From: Rhodospirillales bacterium 70-18
Lineage (GTDB): Bacteria > Pseudomonadota > Alphaproteobacteria > Acetobacterales > Acetobacteraceae
DNA: 64,000 nucleotides
NCBI GenBank assembly: GCA_001899585.1
Contig: MKWE01000031.1
Location: 416,390-480,389, forward strand
Reading direction: 5' to 3'
Below are positions 28,283 to 37,009 of this stretch, one piece after another. The translations under genes and the position numbers were made by a program. Every line of letters begins with the position of its first letter. Positions within the stretch are counted from its first letter, which is position 1. The notes beneath the pieces were generated by a model. The model was not told the DNA's origin. It did no database searches and worked only from the letters and a program-made list of their open reading frames with translations.

Positions 28283-29539
28283 ATGGGCGCGCGGCGCGAC
28301 ATGATCTTCATCAGCCACCGCTTCCCCTATCCGCCGGTGAAGGGGGAGAAGATCCGCGCCTGGAACCTGCTGCGCCATTTCGCCCGCAGCTACCGGGTGC
28401 ATTACGGCTGCCTGATCGACGAGCCGGCCGACTGGGCGCACCTGGAAACCGTTCGCCCGTTCTGCGCCGACCTGGCCTGCTTCGCGATCGACAAGCGCCG
28501 CCAGAAGCTGAAATCCCTGCTCAGCGCCCGGCCCGGCCGGCCGCTGATGCTGGACTACTACCACCATGCCGGCCTCGCGGCCTGGGTGCGCGCCACCATG
28601 GCGCGCACGCCGATGGACATCGTCTATATCTACTCCACCGCCATGGCGCCCTACGTTCTGCCCACCGACCGGCATGGCCTGGTGCTGGACATGCAGGACA
28701 TCGACTCCGAGAAATGGACCGAATACGCCCGCCATACCCGGCCGCCGATGCGCTGGGTATGGGCGCGCGAGGGCCGCACCCTGCTGACCTATGAACGCAA
28801 GGCCGCCGCCGCCTGCGACCTCACCTTCCTGGTCTCCGAGCCGGAATGCCGCCGCCTGGTCGCCCTGGCGCCGGAACTGGCGGGGCGGGTGCACACGGTG
28901 GAACAGGGTGTCGACCTGACGCAATTCGCCCCCGGCCTCGACCTGCCCTCCCCTTACGCCGACGATGCGCCGCGGCTGGTGTTCACCGGCAACATGGATT
29001 ACTGGCCGAACGCCGATGCCGCCATCTGGTTCGCCCGCGAAGTGCTGCCGCTGTTGCGCGGCCGCGAGCCCGCCCCGGAATTGGTCGTGGTCGGCGCCAA
29101 CCCCACGGCGGAGGTGCTGGCGCTGGCCGGCCTGCCCGGGGTCACCGTCACCGGCCGGGTGCCCGATGTGCGCCCCTATGTCGCCCATGCCGCCGTGGCG
29201 GTGGCGCCGCTGCGCATCGCCCGCGGCATCCAGAACAAGGTGCTGGAGGCGATGGCGCTGGGCGTGCCGGTGGTCGCCTCGCCGCAGGCGTTCGAGGGCG
29301 TGCGCGCCGAAGCCGGCCGCGACCTGCTGGTGGCCGACGGCGCCGCGGCCACCGCGGCCACCATCGCCGCCGTGCTCGATGGCGGCCACCCCGCCCTGGG
29401 GGTTGCCGGGCGGCAGGCGATGGAGGCTGGCTACGGCTGGCCCGCCACGTTGGCCCGCCTGGATGGCCTGCTGGAACCGCTGTTGCCTCCGGCCCGCCCA
29501 TGCGCGATGACATCCCAGCCGAACGAGGAGATGGTATGA
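28283..29539 (+). CDS. PEP-CTERM/XrtA-system glycosyltransferase (TIGR03087 type)
   Basis: A 418-residue GT-B glycosyltransferase. The opening ISHRFPYPPVKGEKIRAWNL is the signature of this exosortase-locus subfamily. The C-terminal half has FTGNMDYWPNADA, the VTVTGRVPDVRPYV turn and the acceptor-site segment APLRIARGIQNKVLEAMALG. It adds a sugar to the lipid-linked EPS intermediate. Starts at 28283 and 28301 are both possible; the second would begin closer to the family N-terminus. The TGA overlaps the exosortase ATG by four bases. Confidence 0.92.
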   Translation: MGARRDMIFISHRFPYPPVKGEKIRAWNLLRHFARSYRVHYGCLIDEPADWAHLETVRPFCADLACFAIDKRRQKLKSLLSARPGRPLMLDYYHHAGLAAWVRATMARTPMDIVYIYSTAMAPYVLPTDRHGLVLDMQDIDSEKWTEYARHTRPPMRWVWAREGRTLLTYERKAAAACDLTFLVSEPECRRLVALAPELAGRVHTVEQGVDLTQFAPGLDLPSPYADDAPRLVFTGNMDYWPNADAAIWFAREVLPLLRGREPAPELVVVGANPTAEVLALAGLPGVTVTGRVPDVRPYVAHAAVAVAPLRIARGIQNKVLEAMALGVPVVASPQAFEGVRAEAGRDLLVADGAAATAATIAAVLDGGHPALGVAGRQAMEAGYGWPATLARLDGLLEPLLPPARPCAMTSQPNEEMV

Positions 29540-31107
29540 CGGCCCGCACGCTCACCGCCTGGCCGAAGGCCGGCGCATGGCAGGGGCTGGCGCAAGTGGC
29601 GCCGGTGCTGCTGGCCGGCACGGTGCTGCTGCTCGCGGTTTTCTGGAAGGAAGGCAGCACGGCGGTGCAGGTGTGGTCGGTATCCACCGCCTACAGCCAT
29701 TGCTTCTTCGTGCTGCCGATCGCCGCCTACATCGCCTGGGACCGGCGCGACCGGCTGCGCGGCATGCGGGCGGAACCGCTGCCATGGCTCGCCCTGGGCG
29801 CCATCCCGCTCGGCTTCGCCTGGCTGGCCGCCGAGCGCCTGGGCATCATGGAAGGCCGGCAACTGGTCGCCATGACCATCCTGCAACTGCTGTTCCTGGC
29901 GGTGCTGGGCTGGCGGCTGTGGTGGGCGCTCTCGGCGGCCTTGCTCTATTTGTATTTCCTGGTGCCGTTCGGCGCCTTCGTCACCCCCTGGCTGCAGCAT
30001 TTCACCGCCCAGTTCATCCCGGTCGGGCTCAATCTGCTGGGCATCCCGAACTACGTCGACAACTTCCTGATCGAGATCCCCGAGGGCCGGTTCTACGTCG
30101 CCGAGGCATGTGCGGGCCTGCGCTTCCTGATCGCGGCGATCGCCTTCGGCGTGCTGTATTCGGTGCTGATCTACCGCAGCCCATGGCGGCGGGCGGGGTT
30201 CATGCTGGCCAGCGTGATCATCCCGATCATCGCCAACGGCATCCGCGCACTGGGCATCGTGGTGCTCGGCCACATCCTGGGCAGCGCCCAGGCCGGGGCC
30301 GCGGACCACATCATCTACGGCTGGCTGTTCTTCTCGGTGGTCATCCTGCTGCTGATCCTGGCCGGGATGCCGTTCCGCGAGGACCTCCCCGGTCCGGCCG
30401 CCATCCGGACGCGCGAGCCGGCGGCCGGCCCGTCGGCGCTGCCGCCGATGCGGTCGCTGTGGGTAGCCGCCGGCCTGCTGTGCGCGCTGACCCTGCTGGC
30501 CCCGGCGATGGCGCTTGGCCTGGACCGGCAGGCGGGCAGCGTGCGCGAAACCGCGGCGCCGCGCTTCGTGGTCACCACCCCCTGCGGCCTCACCCCCGGC
30601 ATCATCCCGGCCGCCGCCAGCCTGGCCCCCGGCCGCGGCACCACCACCACCTATAGCTGTGGCCCGATGACCCTGGCGGTCACCGTGCTGGCCTTCCCGC
30701 CGCGCAGCACGCAAGGGCCGATTCAGGCCGCCCGGCATGCGCTGGGGGTGGAGAGCGGCGGCGGCGAGGTCGAGAGCGGGACCCTGCACATCCCCAATGG
30801 CGACCCCGCCGCATGGCGCATCGTCGAGAGCGAGGACACCCTGCACGCCACCGCCAGCACCATCTGGGTGGGTGGCGATGTCGCCCGCGGCGGCATCGGC
30901 GCACGGCTGCGCCAGTTGCGCGACAGCATCCTGGGCTCCAGCCTCGCCCCGGTGCTGGTGGTGCTGGACGCGCGGCTGCCGCGCGAGCGGGCGGAGCATT
31001 TCCAGCGCCAGCCGGCGCGGGCCTTGCTGCAAAACTTCCTGGCGGCGCAGTTCGACCTGTCCGCCCAGATTCGCCAGATCGCCGCCGAGGCAGCCGGGCC
31101 GCGGTAG
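29536..31107 (+). CDS. xrtA: Exosortase A fused to an EpsI-like domain
   Basis: A 523-residue fusion. Residues ~1-285 are the multi-spanning exosortase, a membrane cysteine protease/transpeptidase that recognises C-terminal PEP-CTERM signals. The catalytic residues are C192 (AEACAGLRF), R237 (NGIRALG) and H258 (ADHIIYGWLFF). After another helix (about 306-328) residues ~335-523 form a periplasmic EpsI/DUF3485-like domain (VWVGG-type core seen as STIWVGGDVARG). Such fusions are known in exosortase A loci and replace a separate epsI. This is the last gene of the plus-strand EPS operon and defines the locus. Confidence 0.94.
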   Translation: MTARTLTAWPKAGAWQGLAQVAPVLLAGTVLLLAVFWKEGSTAVQVWSVSTAYSHCFFVLPIAAYIAWDRRDRLRGMRAEPLPWLALGAIPLGFAWLAAERLGIMEGRQLVAMTILQLLFLAVLGWRLWWALSAALLYLYFLVPFGAFVTPWLQHFTAQFIPVGLNLLGIPNYVDNFLIEIPEGRFYVAEACAGLRFLIAAIAFGVLYSVLIYRSPWRRAGFMLASVIIPIIANGIRALGIVVLGHILGSAQAGAADHIIYGWLFFSVVILLLILAGMPFREDLPGPAAIRTREPAAGPSALPPMRSLWVAAGLLCALTLLAPAMALGLDRQAGSVRETAAPRFVVTTPCGLTPGIIPAAASLAPGRGTTTTYSCGPMTLAVTVLAFPPRSTQGPIQAARHALGVESGGGEVESGTLHIPNGDPAAWRIVESEDTLHATASTIWVGGDVARGGIGARLRQLRDSILGSSLAPVLVVLDARLPRERAEHFQRQPARALLQNFLAAQFDLSAQIRQIAAEAAGPR

Positions 31108-31179
31108 TCGCCCGGGTATTTGGCCATCGAGGCAAGCGGTGGGGCTTTGTCGAACCCGCCACCCACCTCGATCAGCCAC

Positions 31180-32241
31180 TCAGCCGCCCGGCAGCGCCCA
31201 CGACTCGGCGCCCTGGTCGGTGAAATGCACTGCGGTGGCCACCGCGCCGAACGCGTTCAGCGCGCCGATCAGCCGCAAACGATGCTCCGGCGGCACCAGG
31301 AACATGATGAAGCCGCCGCCGCCGGCGCCCGACACCTTGCCGGCCAGGGCATGGTGGTCCATCGCCACCGTGAACAACTCCTCGATCCGGCTGGTGCTGA
31401 TGCCGGACGCGGTGCGCTTCTTGGCCAGCCAGGACCGGTTCAGGATGTCCGCCATGCCCCGGATGCCGCCCCGCAACAGCAGCTGCTTCATCTCCTGGGC
31501 GTCGTGCTTGAGCTGATGCAGGCTTTCCAGCGCCGGCCCGGTCGGGCTGTCCATGCCGCGTTGCTGCTCCTCGATGATCTGCTCGGAGCGGCGCGAGACC
31601 CCGGTGAAGCAGGTGACCAGCGACGCCTCCAACTCGTTCATCACCCCGCGCGGCACCCGCAGCGGGTTCACGATCACCCGGTCGCCGGCCAGGAACTCGA
31701 TGAAATTGGCGCCGCCGAACGCCGCCGCGTACTGGTCCTGCTTGCCGCCGGCCAGCCCGAGGTCGATCCGCTCGATCTCGAAGGCCAGGTGCGCCACGTC
31801 GTAAAGCCCCAGCGGTAGCCCCAGCAGCGCCCGGAACCCCTCGACCAGCGCCACCCCCAGCGCCGAGGACGAGCCCAGCCCGGAGCCTGGCGGCGCATCG
31901 ACATACGATGCGATGGTCAGCGGCAGCGGCCGGCCGCCGCCATGGTCGCGCATCATCCGCCGGTAGACGCCGGCATGGATCGCCAGCCGCGCCGGGGCCA
32001 GCGCATCGAGATCGCAGTCGAACCGCTCCTGCACGTCGATGTCGCGGGCGATCAGGTGCACCTTGCCGTCCGCCGAGGGGGAGATGAAGGCATAGGCGTG
32101 GCGGTTGATGGTGATGTTCAGCACCGCGCCGCCGAAGCGGTCGCAATACGGGCTGAGATCGGTGCCGCCGCCCGCCAGCCCCAGCCGGAGCGGCGCGCGG
32201 GCGCGCACGGTGGTCTGGGCCAGGCTCATGTCCTGTTGCAT
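31180..32241 (-). CDS. hddA: D-glycero-alpha-D-manno-heptose 7-phosphate kinase (GHMP family)
   Basis: A 353-residue GHMP kinase that phosphorylates heptose 7-phosphate at C1 on the way to GDP-D-glycero-D-manno-heptose. It has RAPLRLGLAGGGTDLSPYCD at the N-terminus, the ATP-binding GHMP motif PPGSGLGSSSALGVALVEG, and the C-terminal GKVSGAGGGGFIMF loop. AGGAG stands a few bases before the ATG at 32241. It follows the HddC-GmhB fusion gene by 13 bp. GDP-heptose is used for S-layer glycans, capsules or O-antigens; next to the EPS genes it may provide a donor sugar. Confidence 0.9.
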   Translation of the reverse strand: MQQDMSLAQTTVRARAPLRLGLAGGGTDLSPYCDRFGGAVLNITINRHAYAFISPSADGKVHLIARDIDVQERFDCDLDALAPARLAIHAGVYRRMMRDHGGGRPLPLTIASYVDAPPGSGLGSSSALGVALVEGFRALLGLPLGLYDVAHLAFEIERIDLGLAGGKQDQYAAAFGGANFIEFLAGDRVIVNPLRVPRGVMNELEASLVTCFTGVSRRSEQIIEEQQRGMDSPTGPALESLHQLKHDAQEMKQLLLRGGIRGMADILNRSWLAKKRTASGISTSRIEELFTVAMDHHALAGKVSGAGGGGFIMFLVPPEHRLRLIGALNAFGAVATAVHFTDQGAESWALPGG

Positions 32242-32254
32242 TCGGCCACTCCTG

Positions 32255-33523
32255 TCATTGGTCGGCAGCGTGTGCCAGCAGCGGGGCGACGAAGGCCGCC
32301 AGGTTGCCGCCCGGGAAGCGCCGCCCCGCGATGCCGGCGGCTTCGGCGGCCGCCATGTCGGTCGGCCGGTCGCCCACCAGCACGCAGCGCGCCGGGTCCA
32401 GCCCCCAGGCCTGCAGCAGGTCCAGGATCATCCCCGGCGCCGGCTTGCGCCAGTCGCTGTCGCGCCGCCAGTCCGCCAGCGGCGCCTCGGGGTGGAACGG
32501 GCAGTAGCGGATGTCGTCGATGGTGCCGCCGGCGGCCCGCACCGCGTCGGCCATCCAGGCATGCAGCGCCAGCAGCGCCGCCTCGTCGTACAGCCCGCGG
32601 GCGATGCCGGACTGGTTGGTGACCACGAAGACGTGCCAGCCGCGTGCCGTGGCCATCGCCACCGCCTCGCGCGCGCCCTCCACCCATTCGAACCGCTCGC
32701 GGGTGCCGACCCAGCCATGGTCGATGTTGAGGGTGCCGTCGCGGTCCAGCAGCAGCGCCGGGCGGCGGCAGCGCGCCGGCAATTCGTGCTGGGCGCGGGC
32801 GAGGTCCTCGGGGACGCCGATATCGATGAAATACCCCGCCCCGCGCGTGGCCCGCAGCACGCCGCGCGCCGCCAGCACCGGCAGCACGTCGCGCTCCAGC
32901 GAGCACACCTCCGCCACGTCGTCCAGCAGCCGGCGGTCGAACAGGTAGATCCCGGCGTTGATCAGCCCGGGCGCAGGCCCCCCGGCGGCGGCCGGCCGCT
33001 CGTGGAACGCGGTGACCCGGTCTCCCTCCAGCGCCACCACGCCGTAGCGGCTGGCGTCCTCCACCGGGCGAACAACGATCCGGCCTACCACATCCGGGCC
33101 ATCGGCGCAGGCATCGGCCAGCAGGCTGGAAAGGTTGAAATCCAGCAGCGAATCGCCGTTGCAGAGCAGAAAACGCTCGTCCAGAAGGTGCCGGGCATGG
33201 CGCAGCGCGCCGCCGGTGCCCGCCCGCACCGGCTCGCGCGACAGCACGATGCGCACCGGGCGCGGCAGCAGCGCCGCCAGCCCGGCCAGTGCCTGTTCCA
33301 CCCGCTCGGACAGATGGCCGGTCAGCAGCACGATCTCCTCCACCCCGAACCGGGTGATCTCGCGCAGCAGCCAGGCCAGGAACGGCCGATCGCCGACCGG
33401 CAGCAGGGGCTTGGGCGTATCGGCGGTCAACTGGCCCAGCCGGGTGCCCAGCCCGCCCACCAGCACGGCGCATTGCCGCACGGTGGCCCGCCGAAACACA
33501 TCGGGCCGCTCGCTATCGGGCAT
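32255..33523 (-). CDS. Fusion of HddC-like nucleotidyltransferase and GmhB-like heptose bisphosphatase
   Basis: A 422-residue bifunctional protein. Residues ~15-240 are a sugar-nucleotide transferase with the signature VLVGGLGTRLGQLTADTPKP, expected to make GDP-heptose. Residues ~245-422 are a HAD phosphatase with LLLDRDGTLN, VTNQSG and GDRPTD motifs, similar to GmhB, which removes the 7-phosphate. The GmhB zinc site is half lost: CPFHP is kept but the usual C-x-C before RKP is replaced (SDWRKP). No gmhA isomerase gene is nearby. The start at 33523 is not certain: ATGs at 33535 and 33625 are alternatives and no strong ribosome-binding site decides. Confidence 0.87.
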   Translation of the reverse strand: MPDSERPDVFRRATVRQCAVLVGGLGTRLGQLTADTPKPLLPVGDRPFLAWLLREITRFGVEEIVLLTGHLSERVEQALAGLAALLPRPVRIVLSREPVRAGTGGALRHARHLLDERFLLCNGDSLLDFNLSSLLADACADGPDVVGRIVVRPVEDASRYGVVALEGDRVTAFHERPAAAGGPAPGLINAGIYLFDRRLLDDVAEVCSLERDVLPVLAARGVLRATRGAGYFIDIGVPEDLARAQHELPARCRRPALLLDRDGTLNIDHGWVGTRERFEWVEGAREAVAMATARGWHVFVVTNQSGIARGLYDEAALLALHAWMADAVRAAGGTIDDIRYCPFHPEAPLADWRRDSDWRKPAPGMILDLLQAWGLDPARCVLVGDRPTDMAAAEAAGIAGRRFPGGNLAAFVAPLLAHAADQ

Positions 33524-33716
33524 CACCGCGAGCATCCGGCAGGCGGCGTCGGCAAGCTCGTCATCTGCGTCTCCATGGCCCGCCCGGCACAGCGGCTGGT
33601 GACCGCTGCGAAAGGTTATTGACATCATTGGGCCGCACAACGTCAAGCCGGCGCGGCGGCCCTTCCGGCGGCGGGCGCCATCGGGCAGGCTGGTTCCCCG
33701 CAGTTTCGGACCCGCA

Positions 33717-34466
33717 ATGTCGCTCGCCGCCCTGCCCACCGCCCTGCTGATCCCGCCGGTGAACCTGCTGCCGCTCACCGTGGCCGGGCTGCTGCTGGCA
33801 CGCTGGCACCCGCGCGCCGGGCGGCTGGTCGCCGCGCTCGGCCTGCTGGGCCTGTTCGTGTTCGCGCTGCCGGCCACCGCCGCCCTGCTGATGGCCTCGC
33901 TGGAGCGCGGCCTGCCGCCGCCGCCGCCCGGTGCCGGCAAGCCGCAGGCGGTGGTCATCCTGTCCGCCGAGGCGCGAACCGGCCTGCCCGGCGGCATCAT
34001 CCAGGGCGACGACGCCGGGCCGCTGACGCTGGAGCGCATGCGTGCCGGCGCGCGCCTCGCCCGCGCCCAGGGCCTGCCGGTGCTGGTCAGCGGCGGCGTC
34101 GTCCGCCGGGGCCACGAATCGCTTGCCGCCATGATGGCGAGGGTGCTGTCGCGCGACTTCGACACGCCCACACGCTGGGTCGAGGACCGCTCGCTCGACA
34201 CCTGGCAGAACGCGCAGTTCAGCGCCGCCCTGCTGCGCCGCGACGGCATTTCCTCGGTCTACCTGGTCAGCCATGGCTGGCATCTGCGCCGCGCCATCAT
34301 CGCGTTCCGCCATTTCGGCATCGCAGTCACGCCTGCGCCGGTGCGCATCGCGCCCTGGCCGGAGGACTGGCTGGAGGCCCTCATCCCCGAGGCCGGCGCG
34401 TGGCAGCGCAGCTACTGGGCGATGCACGAATGGATCGGCTGCCTGGTCTACGCGCTGCGGGCCTGA
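33717..34466 (+). CDS. YdcF-like (DUF218) membrane protein
   Basis: A 249-residue protein with two N-terminal membrane helices (about 5-25 and 38-60) and a DUF218 domain. The domain shows the usual blocks: AVVILSAEAR, LERMRAGARLARAQGLPVLVSGG, EDRSLDTWQNA and VYLVSHGWHLRRAIIAFRHF. YdcF/ElyC/SanA relatives act in envelope or peptidoglycan/lipid-carrier processes, but the reaction is not established. It is divergent from the heptose genes and stands alone. The start at 33717 gives the first hydrophobic helix at once. Confidence 0.88.
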   Translation: MSLAALPTALLIPPVNLLPLTVAGLLLARWHPRAGRLVAALGLLGLFVFALPATAALLMASLERGLPPPPPGAGKPQAVVILSAEARTGLPGGIIQGDDAGPLTLERMRAGARLARAQGLPVLVSGGVVRRGHESLAAMMARVLSRDFDTPTRWVEDRSLDTWQNAQFSAALLRRDGISSVYLVSHGWHLRRAIIAFRHFGIAVTPAPVRIAPWPEDWLEALIPEAGAWQRSYWAMHEWIGCLVYALRA

Positions 34467-34479
34467 TCCGCCCGCGAGC

Positions 34480-34548
34480 CGAATGATTGACCCGTCAAGG
34501 CAGGCAGCGGGGCGTCGTCCCGCACCCCACCAGGGGCCGAGCCCCTGG
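34480..34548. repeat. Dispersed palindromic repeat with module CGAATGAT..GACC
   Basis: A 5' module (34481-34505, CGAATGATTGACCCGTCAAG and following) is shared with 57950-57974 (one of two copies here). It is followed by a GC-rich block ending in a perfect 8-bp stem CCAGGGGC/GCCCCTGG (34530-34548, loop CGA). It lies between convergent ydcF-like and amidase genes and may serve as a two-way terminator or REP-like element. Confidence 0.65.
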
Positions 34549-34629
34549 ACCTCTGACTTTCAGCGGAGCGATTCTAATGAGTTAAGGTTCGCGGCAGAGG
34601 CTCGTCCTGCTTCCTTCGGCCGCCCGGCA

Positions 34630-35985
34630 TCAGTGCCGCGCGGCGGCGCCCGCCAGCGCCTGCTCCACGCCAGCGGCGACGCGCAGCAGCGTGGCGTCGC
34701 CCATCGTCTCGCCCATCAACATCAGCCCGACCGGCGGCTCGCCGGCCCGATGGCAGGGCAGCGAGATGGCGCAGCGGTCCAGGAAATTGCCGATCGAGGG
34801 GTTGCGCAGTTGCAACAGGTTGACGCGGCCGTATTCCGCCTCGTCTTCCAGGGCGGCGATCGGCGGCGGCGACAGCGGGCAGGTCGGCATCAGCACCGCG
34901 TCGTAGTCCCGCGTGACCGCATCGAACCGCGCCACGATGTCCGCACGGGCGGCGATCAGGTCCAGATAGGCGGCCGCGCTCATGCCCTCGCCGCGCAGGA
35001 TGCGCTTGCGCACGCGCGGGTCGTAGCCGTCGCCGCGGGTCGCCAGCAGGCGGCGATGCCACGCCCAGGCCTCGGCGGCAGAGAACCCGCCGGTCGCGTT
35101 GGCCGGGGCGATCTCGTTCAGCACCGGCATCTCCACCGGCAGGATGCGCGCGCCGGCCTCGCTCAGCACCGCCAGCGCCCGCTCGAACGCGGCGGCCACC
35201 GCCAGGTCCATGCCCTCCAGCACGAAGTTGAGCGGTACCGCCAGCCGCAGCCCGTCCACCGGCGTCGGCTTCAGCTCTGGCAGCGCCTCACCGGCGAACA
35301 CCGCGTCGATCGCCGCACAGCAGGCCACCGAATTGGCCAGCGGTCCCACCGAGTCCAGGCTGGGCGACAGCGGCAGGATGCCCTCGATCGGCACCCGCCG
35401 CGCGGTCGGCTTGTAGCCGACGATGCCGCACATCGCGGCCGGCACGCGGCAGGAGCCGCCGGTGTCGGTGCCGAGCGCCCCATAGGCCATGGCATCTGCG
35501 ATCGACACCGCGGCGCCTGAGGAGGAGCCGCCGGGGATGCAACCCACCGCGCGGTTCCACGGGCTACGCGGCGTATCGTAATGCGGGTTGATGCCCAGGC
35601 CGGAATAGGCGAACTCCGTCATGTTGGTGCGGCCCATGATGACGAAGCCGGCATCCAGGATGCGCTGCACCACCGGGGCGTTCGCCGCCGCCGGCGGGGC
35701 ATTGGCCAGCACCACCGAGCCGGCCGGCGTCGGCTGCCCGGCGATGTCGGCCAGGTCCTTCACGCTGAACGGAATGCCGGCCAGCGGCCCCGGCGAGCGC
35801 CCGGCCCGGCGCAGCGTGTCCATCGCGTCGGCCTGCAACCGGGCGGCGTCGGCATGCACCTTCAGGAAGGCGCGGCCGCCCTCTCCGGCCGGGTCGGCGA
35901 TGCGGGCCAGGCAGGCCTCGACCAGTTGGCGGGAGGTGGTGCGGCCATCGGCCAGGGCGGCGGAGAGGTCATGGAGCGTGCGCAT
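34630..35985 (-). CDS. Amidase signature family enzyme
   Basis: A 451-residue amidase that hydrolyses an amide to acid and ammonia. The Ser-cisSer-Lys triad is visible: K76 in PFSVKDLAD, a cis-serine within GGSSSG (154-155) and the nucleophile S178 in TDTGGSCRVPA. Length is typical for this family (450-480). The frame is open upstream to 36588, but the start at 35985 is chosen because the family N-terminus (LHDLSAALADGRTTSRQL) begins there. It is single and divergent from the uronate dehydrogenase gene. Substrate cannot be assigned; it does not resemble GatA in genomic context. Confidence 0.9.
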   Translation of the reverse strand: MRTLHDLSAALADGRTTSRQLVEACLARIADPAGEGGRAFLKVHADAARLQADAMDTLRRAGRSPGPLAGIPFSVKDLADIAGQPTPAGSVVLANAPPAAANAPVVQRILDAGFVIMGRTNMTEFAYSGLGINPHYDTPRSPWNRAVGCIPGGSSSGAAVSIADAMAYGALGTDTGGSCRVPAAMCGIVGYKPTARRVPIEGILPLSPSLDSVGPLANSVACCAAIDAVFAGEALPELKPTPVDGLRLAVPLNFVLEGMDLAVAAAFERALAVLSEAGARILPVEMPVLNEIAPANATGGFSAAEAWAWHRRLLATRGDGYDPRVRKRILRGEGMSAAAYLDLIAARADIVARFDAVTRDYDAVLMPTCPLSPPPIAALEDEAEYGRVNLLQLRNPSIGNFLDRCAISLPCHRAGEPPVGLMLMGETMGDATLLRVAAGVEQALAGAAARH

Positions 35986-36117
35986 GGCCCAACGGTGCCC
36001 GCGCCGCTCGCCATGCGCAAGAGGCCCGCGGGAGAGGCCCGCGGGCGTTGACGCGCGCGCGCGCCGGTGCCTCTCTGCGCGTTCATGCGCCACGGCGCCG
36101 AAGCGGGGAGAGAGACG

Positions 36118-36945
36118 ATGGTGGATGTTCCGACCAAGCCTGTGCTGCTGACCGGGGCCGCCGGCGCGCTGGGCCGGGTGCTGGCGCGCAACCTGGGCGC
36201 CGCCGGCTGGAAGCTGGTGCTGACCGACATCGCCCCCTTCCCCGACCCGGTGCCCGCCGGCTGCCGCTTCGTGCGCGCCGACCTCAACGACGGCCCGACC
36301 ATCCTGCGCCTGGCCGAGGGCTGCGGCATGATCCTGCATTTCGGCGGCATCTCCACCGAGCATCCGTTCGAAACCGTGCTGGGCCCCAATATCCGCGGCC
36401 TGTTCCACATCTACGAGGCGGCGCGGCGCGAAAAGGCGCGGGTGCTGTTCGCCAGCTCCAACCATGCCATCGGCTTCCATGAGCGCAGCGAACCGCTGGA
36501 CGCCGATTGCCAGCTCCTGCCCGACAGCTTCTATGGCCTGTCCAAGGCGTATGGCGAGCTGATGGGCCGGATGTACTGGTTCAAGCACGGCGTGGAGAAC
36601 GTGAACGTGCGAATCGGCTCCTCCTTCCCCGAGCCGGTGGACGCGCGGATGCTGTCCACCTGGCTGTCCTACGACGACCTCACCCGGCTGTGCGTCCGCG
36701 CCACCCTGGCCGAGCGGACCGAAAGCTGCGTGGTCTGGGGCGCCTCGGCCAATGCCCGCACCTATTGGCGCGCCGACAGCCGCGCCGCGCTGGGCTGGCT
36801 GCCGCAGGACTCGGCGGACGGCTTCGCCGGCCAGCTCGCCGGCAAGGTGAGCGGCGATCCGGTGGCCGAGCGCTACCAGGGCGGCGGCTACACCGCGATG
36901 GACTACACCCGCGCCGCGCCGCCGCCCGGCCCGCTATTTAAATGA
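36118..36945 (+). CDS. NAD-dependent uronate dehydrogenase-like epimerase/dehydratase-family protein
   Basis: A 275-residue extended-SDR protein. TGAAGALG (12-19) binds NAD, and Y139-x3-K143 is the catalytic pair. The segment SSNHAIGF (113-120) is characteristic of uronate dehydrogenase, which oxidises D-glucuronate or D-galacturonate to the aldarolactone. GGGGAGAGAG lies just before the ATG at 36118; upstream in-frame starts have no such site. Its product could feed sugar-acid pathways such as the two clusters in this window. A PEP-CTERM gene follows by 64 bp. Close relatives with other sugar substrates cannot be excluded. Confidence 0.82.
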   Translation: MVDVPTKPVLLTGAAGALGRVLARNLGAAGWKLVLTDIAPFPDPVPAGCRFVRADLNDGPTILRLAEGCGMILHFGGISTEHPFETVLGPNIRGLFHIYEAARREKARVLFASSNHAIGFHERSEPLDADCQLLPDSFYGLSKAYGELMGRMYWFKHGVENVNVRIGSSFPEPVDARMLSTWLSYDDLTRLCVRATLAERTESCVVWGASANARTYWRADSRAALGWLPQDSADGFAGQLAGKVSGDPVAERYQGGGYTAMDYTRAAPPPGPLFK

Positions 36946-37009
36946 TTACACTTGCGTCCCGGAACCGGAAATGAGCATTTTTAGACTTCGGTAGACGGAG
37001 GCAGCGGCG

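Noticed and set aside
34630..36588. Amidase frame extending upstream to 36588
   Set aside because: The added sequence overlaps the divergent uronate dehydrogenase gene and shows no family similarity; the amidase starts at 35985.
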